Of a stretch of 64,000 nucleotides of DNA, positions 53,607 through 61,682 are shown one piece after another; the first letter of the stretch is position 1; every line of letters begins with the position of its first letter. The stretch is taken from contig NZ_CP108046.1 in the NCBI RefSeq assembly GCF_041435115.1, positions 744,001-808,000 of the forward strand, in the 5' to 3' direction. The notes beneath the pieces were generated by a model. That model worked only from the letters and a program-made list of their open reading frames with translations, had not been told where the DNA came from and ran no database searches. The translations under genes and the position numbers were made by a program. The DNA is from Streptomyces sp. NBC_00289 (lineage in GTDB: Bacteria > Actinomycetota > Actinomycetes > Streptomycetales > Streptomycetaceae).

Positions 53607-54131
53607 ATGGCCACAACCGATCCGGCACCCCCGGTCGTGGTGGTCATGGGCGTCTCGGGTTCGGGGAAGTCCACCGTGGGGCGGCTGCTCGCACAGCGGC
53701 TCGGCGTCCCTTTCCTGGAGGCGGACGACCTCCACCCGGCCGTGAACCGCGCCAAGATGGCTGCGGGCCACCCGCTCGACGACGAGGACCGCCGGCCGTG
53801 GCTGCTGGCCGTCGCCGCCCTGATCCGCGAGGCGACCGACGACGGGCGGGGCGGGGTGATGGCCTGCTCGGCCCTCAAGCGCGAGTACCGGGACCTGTTC
53901 CGCACTGCAGGCGCGGGCACGTGGTTCTTGTATCTGGCTCTCGACCGGGATACCGCCGCCCGAAGGGTCGCAGGCCGCGCGGACCATTTCATGCCCGCCC
54001 GGCTGGTGGACTCCCAGTACGCCGCTCTCGAACCCCTGCGGCCGAACGAGCCCGGCCTGACCGTCGACGCGGCGGCCGACCCGCAGACGATCGCCGACGA
54101 GGCGGCGCACGCCGTGCGGGAGACCAGGTGA
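53607..54131 (+). CDS. gntK: gluconokinase
   Basis: This 174-residue P-loop kinase makes 6-phosphogluconate from gluconate. VVVMGVSGSGKSTVGRLLAQ is Walker A; EADDLHPAVNRAKMAAGHPL and DDEDRRPWL are the gluconate-kinase motifs, and MACSALKREYRDLFR the lid region. Together with the glucose-dehydrogenase-like SDR at 59939 it could complete an oxidative route from glucose through gluconate to the pentose phosphate pathway. Confidence 0.92.
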   Translation: MATTDPAPPVVVVMGVSGSGKSTVGRLLAQRLGVPFLEADDLHPAVNRAKMAAGHPLDDEDRRPWLLAVAALIREATDDGRGGVMACSALKREYRDLFRTAGAGTWFLYLALDRDTAARRVAGRADHFMPARLVDSQYAALEPLRPNEPGLTVDAAADPQTIADEAAHAVRETR

Positions 54132-54305
54132 CCGCGCACCTGTCCGGCTCCCGGGTCGCTCCGACCAGACCTACCCGTTACGGTGAATTTGGCACTGAAA
54201 TGTTCCGATTGTCGAGTACTTGTCCGGAGCGACGCGGCGCAGCGGCCCCCTCCGGGCGGGCACTACGGCCAGGACAGCCGACGACTCCTAGAACGGGACC
54301 CTCTC

Positions 54306-55886
54306 ATGGCCGACGATCAGCACTATGACGTCATCGTCATCGGTACGGGAGCAGGCGGCGGTACGCTCGCCCATCGGCTGGCCCCCACCGGCAAACGGGT
54401 CCTGATCCTGGAGCGCGGCGGCTACCTGCCGCGGGAGCGGGACAACTGGGACTCCACCGCCGTCTTCGTCAAGGGCAAGTACCGTGCCCCGGAGTTCTGG
54501 TACGACAAGCATGGCAAGGAGTTCCCGCCGGAGGTGAACTACTACGTCGGGGGCAACACCAAGTTCTACGGCGCCGCGCTGTTCCGGCTCCGGCCCGAGG
54601 ACTTCGGGGAACTGCGCCATCACGACGGAATCTCCCCGGCCTGGCCGATCCGCTACGAGGACCTGGAGCCGTACTACACCGAGGCCGAGCACCTCTACCT
54701 GGTGCACGGCCGTCACGGCGAGGACCCCACCGGCGGGCCGACCAGCGCGCAGTACGCCTACCCGCCGGTCGAGCACGAGGCCCGCATCCAGCAGCTCAGC
54801 GACGATCTCGGCAAGGCCGGCCTGCACCCCTTCCACCTGCCCATCGGCGTGAACCTCACCCAGGACGAGAACGGCCGGGCCACCCATGACAGCGTCTGCA
54901 TCCGCTGCGACCGGGTCGACGGCTTCCCCTGCCTGCTCGGCGCCAAGTCCGACGCGCAGGTGATCTGCGTCGACCCGGCGCTCAAGTACGACAACGTCAC
55001 GATGGTGACCGACGCGAACGTGCGGCGCCTGGAGACCGACCCGACCGGACGCACCGTCACCCGGGTCGTTGCCGAGCTCGGCAACGGAGCAACCGAGGAA
55101 TTCAGCGCCGACATCGTGGTGGTCGCAGCCGGAGCGGTGAACTCCGCGGTGCTGCTGCTGCGTTCGGCCAACGACAAGCACCCCGGTGGACTGGCCAACA
55201 GCTCGGACGTGGTGGGACGCCACTACATGCGGCACAACAACCTGGCGCTGATGGCGGTGTCGAAGGAACCGAACCCCACCAGGTTCCAGAAGACCCTGGC
55301 GCTGAACGACTGGTATCTGGGCGCGGACGACTGGGAGTATCCGCTCGGCGGCATCCAGATGCTCGGCAAGTCGGACGGCGACCAGATCCATGGTGAGGCG
55401 CCGCGCTGGGCCGGCGCCGTCACGCCCGACATGCCCTTCGAGGTACTGGCGCACCACGCCGTCGACTTCTGGCTGTGCGGGGAGGACCTCCCGCTGCCCG
55501 AGAGCCGGGTCACCCTCGACAACGACGACGCCATCCACCTCGCTCTCGACGAGAAGAACAACATCGCCGGACTCAAGCGCCTCCAGCACAAACTGCGGGG
55601 CATGCTCGGGCACCTGGGCATGCACGAGCACCACCTGCTGGACCACAGCATCTACCTGCACAAGGGCATGCCGATCGGTGCCACCGCGCACCAGGCCGGC
55701 ACCGTGCGGTTCGGCGACGACCCGAAGAGTTCGGCTCTCGACGTCAACTGCAAGGCCCACGATCTCGACAACCTGTACGTCGTGGACACGAGCTTCTTCC
55801 CTAGCATCGGCGCCGTGAACCCGTCACTGACCGCCATCGCCAACGCTCTGCGGGTCGGCGACCACATCGCCGACCGGCTGAGCTGA
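54306..55886 (+). CDS. GMC-family oxidoreductase
   Basis: This 526-residue flavoprotein has the FAD site VIVIGTGAGGGTLAHRLAPT and the C-terminal GMC block GTVRFGDDPKSSALDVNCKA, FFPSIGAVNPSLTAIANALR. YYVGGNTKFYGAALFRLRPE is family-typical, and EHHLLDHSIYLHKGMPIGAT leads to the active-site His region. Three cysteines (VCIRCDRVDGFPCLLG) sit mid-protein as in some sugar and alcohol dehydrogenases. It probably oxidises an alcohol or sugar with an unknown acceptor. ATG 54306 is used; upstream codons look noncoding. Confidence 0.87.
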   Translation: MADDQHYDVIVIGTGAGGGTLAHRLAPTGKRVLILERGGYLPRERDNWDSTAVFVKGKYRAPEFWYDKHGKEFPPEVNYYVGGNTKFYGAALFRLRPEDFGELRHHDGISPAWPIRYEDLEPYYTEAEHLYLVHGRHGEDPTGGPTSAQYAYPPVEHEARIQQLSDDLGKAGLHPFHLPIGVNLTQDENGRATHDSVCIRCDRVDGFPCLLGAKSDAQVICVDPALKYDNVTMVTDANVRRLETDPTGRTVTRVVAELGNGATEEFSADIVVVAAGAVNSAVLLLRSANDKHPGGLANSSDVVGRHYMRHNNLALMAVSKEPNPTRFQKTLALNDWYLGADDWEYPLGGIQMLGKSDGDQIHGEAPRWAGAVTPDMPFEVLAHHAVDFWLCGEDLPLPESRVTLDNDDAIHLALDEKNNIAGLKRLQHKLRGMLGHLGMHEHHLLDHSIYLHKGMPIGATAHQAGTVRFGDDPKSSALDVNCKAHDLDNLYVVDTSFFPSIGAVNPSLTAIANALRVGDHIADRLS

Positions 55887-55896
55887 CAGGGTGTCG

Positions 55897-55959
55897 CACG
55901 CAGCGACGGAGCCGACGGCGGGTGGCACGTCCACCCGCCGTCGGCTGCGTCGCTGCGTG
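55897..55959. terminator. long bidirectional hairpin between convergent genes
   Basis: CACGCAGCGACG-GA-GCCGACGGCGGGTGG pairs with its downstream complement around a five-base loop, 27 paired bases with one 2x2 internal mismatch. It lies between the convergent GMC and CydB genes and should stop both transcripts. Confidence 0.85.
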
Positions 55960-55975
55960 AACCGGTGCGGCACCG

Positions 55976-57016
55976 CTACAGGTTGTCGCCGGGGGTTCTG
56001 GCGGCCCGGGTGTCAGCGTCGGTGAGCTCCTCCAGCTCACCCATCGTGTCGAGCCGGTAGAGCAGCACCAGCGCCGGGCCGACCAGCACGATCGCGATGC
56101 CCGTGACGATCACCAGCCAGCGCAGGGTGTGAGCGGCGCCCGCGGCCTCGGTCACCGTCAGGGAGGTGGGCAGCAGGTAGGGCCGCTGCGCGAGGCCCCA
56201 GGCGCCGACGACCAGGGCGACGCTCGCCACCGAGGTGTAGCGGGACCAGCCGTGGGACCGACGCCACAGCAGCACCCCCGTGGCCAGACCGCAGACTGCC
56301 GCCAGGATGATCAGCAGCAGGCCCCAGCCCCCGGTGAGGCCGTCCCAGACGTACCGGGCGTCTTCGTGGGTGACGGGCAGGGCGACGATCGCGAGGACGA
56401 CGATGGCGGCGAAGGCGATCAGCGCCCGCAGGCGGAAGTAGTCGACGAGGTCGTGCGCGCCGAAGCGCAGGGCATCGGAACAGAGGAAGACCGCCCCGAG
56501 GAACGCGGTGGCGGCGATCGCCAGCAAACCTGTGAGGACGGAGGTCCCGTTGGCCCAGGCGTCCGCGGAGGCGGGCGTGCCCACCGCGACCCGACCGGCG
56601 GCGATGCCCCCGAGTACCACTCCGAAGAAGAACGGCGTGAGCAGAGACGAGACGGCGAACAGCGCGCCGTAGACCCGTCGTTGGGCCAGCCTGCGGGCCG
56701 GCTTGCGCAGGGCGAATCCCGCGCCGCGGAGCACGAGCCCGATGGCGGCGAGGGTGAGCGGCAGCCACATGGCCTCGAAGACTGCCTGGAACATGGTCGG
56801 GAAGCCGGTCCACATGACAATCAGGATGAAGATCAGCCAGACGTTGTTGGCCTCCCAGACCGGTGCCATGGCGTGGTCGATGAGCCAGCGCGGCCGCTTG
56901 CCGCGCTCCGCCCCTCCGGCCAGCAGGTCCCAGAAGCCGGCGCCGTAGTCGGTGCCCCCGGCGCACGCATAGGCGGCGATCACGACCACCAACACCCAAG
57001 CGATGAATTCGGCCAT
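55976..57016 (-). CDS. cydB: cytochrome bd-type quinol oxidase subunit II
   Basis: This 346-residue membrane protein has about eight or nine helices and begins with FIAWVLVVVIAAYACAGGTD and APVWEANNVWLIFILIVMWT, both typical CydB stretches. It stabilises the haem-bearing CydA. The ATG at 57016 overlaps the cydA stop by one base (TGATG). The C-terminus has an acidic tail (GELEELTDADTRA), also seen in the decayed copy at the window edge. Confidence 0.93.
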   Translation of the reverse strand: MAEFIAWVLVVVIAAYACAGGTDYGAGFWDLLAGGAERGKRPRWLIDHAMAPVWEANNVWLIFILIVMWTGFPTMFQAVFEAMWLPLTLAAIGLVLRGAGFALRKPARRLAQRRVYGALFAVSSLLTPFFFGVVLGGIAAGRVAVGTPASADAWANGTSVLTGLLAIAATAFLGAVFLCSDALRFGAHDLVDYFRLRALIAFAAIVVLAIVALPVTHEDARYVWDGLTGGWGLLLIILAAVCGLATGVLLWRRSHGWSRYTSVASVALVVGAWGLAQRPYLLPTSLTVTEAAGAAHTLRWLVIVTGIAIVLVGPALVLLYRLDTMGELEELTDADTRAARTPGDNL

Positions 57017-58503
57017 CAGAGCGCACCGCCGGACGTGTGGTCGGACCCGCCACCTGGCGCGACCCCGGTGGCCGCAGGCTCCGGCTCGCCTCTGGGTCCG
57101 TAGGGGGTGTCGGTCTCCGGGGCCGGTGCTTGGCGTTCGGCGGCATAGCCCTCGTCCGTGATGCGCCATCGGGTGCGCATCTTCAGGACGACCGCGAGGA
57201 ACGCGCCGAAGACGGCCACGTACACGACGATGACGATGCCGAGCATCGCCCACAGCGACCCGGCGCCCGTGCTGGTCACCGCCTCCGAGACCCTCATATG
57301 GTTGTAGACGATCCAGGGCTGACGGCCGACCTCGGTGGTGATCCAGCCGCACTCCACCGTGAAGAGGCAGGCGACTCCGGCGAGCGCGGCGCAGCGGTAG
57401 AACCAGCGGCTGGCGGGGTTGTCGCGGTGCCGCCACCAGGACCAGGCGTACCAGAGCGCGAGCAGGATCAGCACGCTACCGACGGTTACCATGATGTCGA
57501 AGGCCCAGTGGGCGATGGTGGCCTGGACGATGGTGGGACGGTCGGCGGCCGGCACCGATGTCAGCCCCGTCACCTGAGTGCTGGGCTTGAAGCCGGCGAG
57601 GATCGAGTCCAGCTGGGGGATCTTGAGTCCGCCGGAGACCGTCCCGTCACTGTTCAGCTTCCCGAACATGTACTCGGGCACATGGGTGTCGGTCTTCCAG
57701 ACGAGTTCCGTGGCGGCGAACTTGACCGGCTGCTTGTGGAAGACGGCGCGAGCGGCGGAGTCGCCGAGCATGAACTGGACCGGCGTGAGGATCGCGGCCA
57801 CGGTGAACGGCAGCGTGAAGCCGAGGCGGTGGTAGCGGTCTCGGCGCCCGCGCAGCCAGCCGACCGCGTACACGCCGGCGACCACGTAGCCGGCGGTCAG
57901 CAGCATCGCGACGACGAAGTGCCAGTACTCCGGGCCGAAGATCGGTGTGAAGATCGCCCGCCGAACGTCGATATTGACCGGCTTGCCCTGGGCGTCGAGG
58001 CTGAATCCCTGGGGGGTGTTCATCCAGGAGTTGGCCGCGATGATGCCGAACGCCCCCATCAGGGCCGTCAGCGGCAGCGGTACGGCCAGCCAGAAGTGCG
58101 TCCAGGGCTTGAGCCGGCGCCATCCGTAGAGGTAGATCGCGATCAGGACGGCCTCGAGGAAGAACGCCCATGCCTCGACACCGAATCCGAGACCGAAGAC
58201 GTCTCCCCAGCGGCCCATCATGCCGGGCCACAGCAGGCCGAACTCGAAGGACAGCACGGTGCCGGTGATGATGCCGATGGCGAACTGGACGGCCATCACC
58301 GCCGACCAGCGCCGGGCGAGCAGGAGGGCGACGGGATCGTTGCGACGCAGCCCCCGGTGGTGCATCAGCAGGGTGATGAACGGCAGTGCGACGCCGAACG
58401 GGACCAGCAGGATGTGCGAGGCCAGGGTGAAAGCCATCAGCTCTCGTGCCGGCAGGAGTTGGTCCGGAGTGCTGCTCGCCAGGTGGGCAGCGTTGCTGAG
58501 CAT
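57016..58503 (-). CDS. cydA: cytochrome bd-type quinol oxidase subunit I
   Basis: This 495-residue subunit carries the haems. ARELMAFTLASHILLVPFGV contains the axial His, TGTVLSFEFGLLWPGMMGRW the conserved Glu and Gly-Arg-Trp motif, and CGWITTEVGRQPWIVYNHMR the C-terminal signature. The quinol loop is short, the Bacillus-type or CIO-type form. It reduces O2 with quinol, with high oxygen affinity and often resistance to cyanide or nitric oxide. No cydDC genes follow in the window. Confidence 0.94.
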   Translation of the reverse strand: MLSNAAHLASSTPDQLLPARELMAFTLASHILLVPFGVALPFITLLMHHRGLRRNDPVALLLARRWSAVMAVQFAIGIITGTVLSFEFGLLWPGMMGRWGDVFGLGFGVEAWAFFLEAVLIAIYLYGWRRLKPWTHFWLAVPLPLTALMGAFGIIAANSWMNTPQGFSLDAQGKPVNIDVRRAIFTPIFGPEYWHFVVAMLLTAGYVVAGVYAVGWLRGRRDRYHRLGFTLPFTVAAILTPVQFMLGDSAARAVFHKQPVKFAATELVWKTDTHVPEYMFGKLNSDGTVSGGLKIPQLDSILAGFKPSTQVTGLTSVPAADRPTIVQATIAHWAFDIMVTVGSVLILLALWYAWSWWRHRDNPASRWFYRCAALAGVACLFTVECGWITTEVGRQPWIVYNHMRVSEAVTSTGAGSLWAMLGIVIVVYVAVFGAFLAVVLKMRTRWRITDEGYAAERQAPAPETDTPYGPRGEPEPAATGVAPGGGSDHTSGGAL

Positions 58504-58594
58504 GTGCGCCTCGATGGTCTGCTGTGCGAAGTGGCGGGACTGAGGAGGGACAAGGGCGGAGGAGTGCCTGCCGAGGATCGGCCGGGGCCCGCTC

Positions 58595-59932
58595 TCAGGG
58601 CGGCGGAGGCGCCTTTCGACCGCCCGCCTGGGTCGCCGTCACGTCGGTGTCGGCCATGGTGAAGGCACGTTCGCGGCGCGAGCTGGTGGCGAAGGCGACG
58701 AACCAGCTGAGCACCGCTCCCAGCCTGCTGCGGAAGCCGGTGAGGAAGGCCACGTGGATGAAGAGCCAGGCCAGCCAGCCGGTGAAGCCCGACAGATGCA
58801 GAGGGCCGGCCTTGACGACTGCCCGGCCGCGGGCGATGTAGGCGGCGCTGCCGAGATCCACGTACTTGAAGGGCTTCGGCTTCTTCGTCCTGCCTTCGAC
58901 CTGGTGTCGCACCAGCCGGCCCGCGTACGCACCGGTCTGCATGGCGACTTCGGCCAGGCCCGGCAGCCGGTTCAGGCTCATCACGTCACCCGTGACGCGG
59001 ATCTCCGGATGGCCAGGGATGGTGAGATCGGGTTCGACGAGGATGCGTCCGGCCCGGTCCTGTTCGGCACCGGTTGCCCGGGCCAGCACGGCTGCGATGG
59101 GCGGCGCCTCGACGCCCGCCGTCCACAGGACGGTGCGTGCGTCGAACCGGGTCGTTGCTCCGGCGCGGTCCTTTACGGTCAGGCCGTGAGCATCGATGTC
59201 GGTGACCATCGTGCCGAGGTGGAGCTCCACACCGAGACCCTGCAGGGTTCGGGCCGCACGGTGGGCCAGTCGAGGACCGAACGCGCCCAACACCGCGTCG
59301 GATCCTTCGAAAAGCAGCACCCGGGCCTTGGCCGAATCGATCCTCTGGAACTCCCGGTCGAGCGTGTGGCCGGCGATCTCCCGGATCTGTCCGGCGAGTT
59401 CGACGCCGGTCGGCCCGGCGCCGACGAGCGCGAAGGTGAGCCATTGCTGCCGTTCCCGGTCGTCTGCGGCCGTTTCGGCCATCTCGAAGGCCCGGTAGAT
59501 GCGTCGGCGGATGTCCAGGGCGTCGTCCAGGGTCTTCATGCCGGGGGCGTGCTTGGCGAACTCGTCGTGCCCGAAGTAGGACTGGCGCATGCCCACCGCG
59601 ACGATCAGATCGTCGTAGGGCAGCTCGACAGCTCCACCGTCGGGTCGCCGGGCGTGGACAAGCCGGGCACCGGCATCCACGTCGGTGGCTTCGGCGAGCA
59701 CGCAGCGCACGTTGCGGTGGCGCCGCAGGACCCCACGGAGGGGTTGTGCGATCTGGCCCTCGGACAGGATTCCGGAGGCACACTGGTACAGCAGCGGTTG
59801 GAAGAGGTGGTGGGCGCGGCGGTCGATCACAGTCACCGCGACCGGTGAGTTCCGTAGGGCGCGGGCGGCGAACAGCCCCGCGAACCCCCCGCCGAGGATC
59901 ACCACCCGGCGGGGCGTGATGTGATCCTGCAT
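58595..59932 (-). CDS. type II NADH:quinone oxidoreductase (NDH-2)
   Basis: This 445-residue monotopic flavoprotein passes electrons from NADH to quinone without pumping protons. It has two nucleotide folds (VVILGGGFAGLFAARALRNS; LTFALVGAGPTGVELAGQIR), HLFQPLLYQCASGILSEGQI and VMSLNRLPGLAEVAMQTGAY near the quinone site, and a C-terminal amphipathic membrane anchor (SGFTGWLAWLFIHVAFLTGF). Placed just upstream of cydAB it can form a two-enzyme NADH oxidase chain. Confidence 0.92.
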   Translation of the reverse strand: MQDHITPRRVVILGGGFAGLFAARALRNSPVAVTVIDRRAHHLFQPLLYQCASGILSEGQIAQPLRGVLRRHRNVRCVLAEATDVDAGARLVHARRPDGGAVELPYDDLIVAVGMRQSYFGHDEFAKHAPGMKTLDDALDIRRRIYRAFEMAETAADDRERQQWLTFALVGAGPTGVELAGQIREIAGHTLDREFQRIDSAKARVLLFEGSDAVLGAFGPRLAHRAARTLQGLGVELHLGTMVTDIDAHGLTVKDRAGATTRFDARTVLWTAGVEAPPIAAVLARATGAEQDRAGRILVEPDLTIPGHPEIRVTGDVMSLNRLPGLAEVAMQTGAYAGRLVRHQVEGRTKKPKPFKYVDLGSAAYIARGRAVVKAGPLHLSGFTGWLAWLFIHVAFLTGFRSRLGAVLSWFVAFATSSRRERAFTMADTDVTATQAGGRKAPPPP

Positions 59933-59938
59933 CGGAGA

Positions 59939-60781
59939 TCAGCCTCCGGTGGCGAAGCCGGGGAAGAGTGTCATTCCGCCGTCGACGTAGAGAGTGGTGC
60001 CGACGACGTAGTCGAGCAGGTCGGACGCCATCGCGACGACGGCGTTGGCGATGTCGTCCGGGTCGCCCACGCGGCGGTACGGGATCAGACGCAGGAGGTC
60101 GGCTTCGGCCTCGGGGGTGTCCCAGGCGTCGCGGTTGATCGGCGTGCGGATGGCTCCGGGTGCGACCGCGTTGACCCTGATCCGCTGGGGGGCGAGCTCC
60201 TGGGCGAGGGTCTGCATCATCATGGCCACACCGCCCTTGGAGGAGGCGTAGTTCACGTGCCCCGACCACGGGACGATCTGGTGCACCGAGCTCATGCAGA
60301 TGATCTTCCCGGCCGACCGGGACACTTCCTCCACCACACCGCGCCGAATGAACTCCTTGGCCGCCTCCCGCGCGCACAGGAACTGGCCGGTCAGGTTGAC
60401 GTCGATGACCTTCTGCCACTGCGCGAGCGTCATCTCCGTCACGGCCGCGTCCCGCTGGAGACCCGCGTTGGCCACCATGATGTCGATGGTGCCGAACTCC
60501 TCGACCATCCGCGCGACCATGGCGGTCACCTGGTCCTCGTCGGACACATCGGCCTCGTGGGCGTAGGCGCGGACCCCGAAGCCCTCGATTTCCGCCACGA
60601 CCTTCTCGGCCTCGTCCGCACCGACGACGTAGTTCACCACGACGTCGGCTCCGGCCCGGCCCAGGGCAACGGCGGTCGCCAGGCCGATGCCCGAGTTGGC
60701 ACCGGTCACCAGCGCCTTCTGGCCCCTGAGAAGCTGCGCGGACATCGCCCCGCGGTTCACGTCGCCATTTCCTGCCACCAC
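59939..60781 (-). CDS. SDR, glucose 1-dehydrogenase-like
   Basis: This 280-residue SDR has TGANSGIGLATAVALGRAGA, NAGLQRDAAVTEMTL, and the catalytic Ser/Tyr/Lys (CMSSVHQIVPWSGHVNYASS and following K), as in Bacillus-type glucose 1-dehydrogenases. The GTG at 60781 is chosen because AAGGAGAGATC precedes it; ATG 60739 (MSAQLLRG) would also give the full domain. It is six bases from NDH-2, so its NAD(P)H may feed the same respiratory chain. Confidence 0.85.
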   Translation of the reverse strand: MVAGNGDVNRGAMSAQLLRGQKALVTGANSGIGLATAVALGRAGADVVVNYVVGADEAEKVVAEIEGFGVRAYAHEADVSDEDQVTAMVARMVEEFGTIDIMVANAGLQRDAAVTEMTLAQWQKVIDVNLTGQFLCAREAAKEFIRRGVVEEVSRSAGKIICMSSVHQIVPWSGHVNYASSKGGVAMMMQTLAQELAPQRIRVNAVAPGAIRTPINRDAWDTPEAEADLLRLIPYRRVGDPDDIANAVVAMASDLLDYVVGTTLYVDGGMTLFPGFATGG

Positions 60782-61393
60782 GATCTCTCCTTCTGCGTTT
60801 CGCGAGGCGTGCCCGCCGGGACGGGCGACGCACATGAGGAAGGCCGGGAGCCTGGGCGACCGCCGGGACAGGCACCGGAGCCGTCGCATGCCCGGCCCCC
60901 CGACCCAAGCACCCTGCCCAGGAGGTGGGACCGACCGGCGCGCCACACAGCCGTATTTCGGCCGGGCATGTCACACGGTCGGGCTACGGGCTGTCCCGAA
61001 CCCTCCTCGTTGGCCCCCATCGCTTGGCGGCCTTGCCGAGCGACTTCAGGAGCGCGGTGAGACCCTTGCTTGCTCGTCGAGGAGGCGGTCGCTCTGACCT
61101 GCGGCAATGTTGGTGATCAGGGCTTCTCGCTCGTCGGGCCAGGCAGGTAGGCGCCGGTCACCCGAAGGGCAGGTTGCGCAGAACGAGCAGCTGCGGTGCG
61201 CTGACCTGGCAGCTCGCTCGCCTGGCCGAAACAGCTGGAAGCTCTCCGAACCTGACGCGGTCCGGGGCGTGCGTACGGGCAGGCGGTCCGACCGCGGCAT
61301 CGGCGCTGCCTGCGCGCCGTCAGGGGGTGGCCTTACGGTGGGCTTGCTGGACCGTGGGAGCTGGATGCGGCGGTGGGCAGGGCGCCCGCCCTA
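60782..61393. other. stretch without a recognisable gene
   Basis: No intact gene is seen. A minus-strand frame ending at 61046 ([20 protein letters not shown] then DRLLDEQARVSPRS) looks like a possible C-terminus, but its start and family are not visible. Confidence 0.3.
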
Positions 61394-61513
61394 TCGCGGG
61401 GCCCGGTACCGGCCCCCGATACCCTGGTGGTCGGCCGTTTGTGCCATGGCCCGGCGGGCCGGGTCGGTGAACACCCGCTCCACCGACTCCTGCAGCAGCT
61501 CCAGCTCTGCGCG
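61394..61513 (-). pseudogene. possible DUF2254-like C-terminal fragment
   Basis: About 40 codons ([20 protein letters not shown] then [13 protein letters not shown]) resemble the end of DUF2254-type membrane proteins, judged from memory of such tails. The upstream part is replaced by a GH15 fragment on the other strand at 61512. Confidence 0.35.
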
Positions 61514-61655
61514 CATCGGCCTGCACTCCGAAGAGATCGACCTGACGGGACGGCAGCTGGGCAACTTCCCGCAGGCCTTCACCCATCTCGCGCTGATCGA
61601 TGCGGCGATCACCCTGGACGCGACCCTCAACCGGGCACGTGAGGGCCAGACGTAG
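61512..61655 (+). pseudogene. GH15 glucoamylase/trehalase C-terminal fragment
   Basis: The frame reads [20 protein letters not shown] and [20 protein letters not shown], the conserved end of bacterial GH15 proteins, where E(I/Y)D...G..LGNFPQAF(S/T)H contains the general base Glu. All upstream sequence is missing, and the piece directly abuts the minus-strand remnant at 61513. Confidence 0.75.
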
Positions 61656-61682
61656 CCGGTGGAATCCCCGCGTGAGAGGGGT

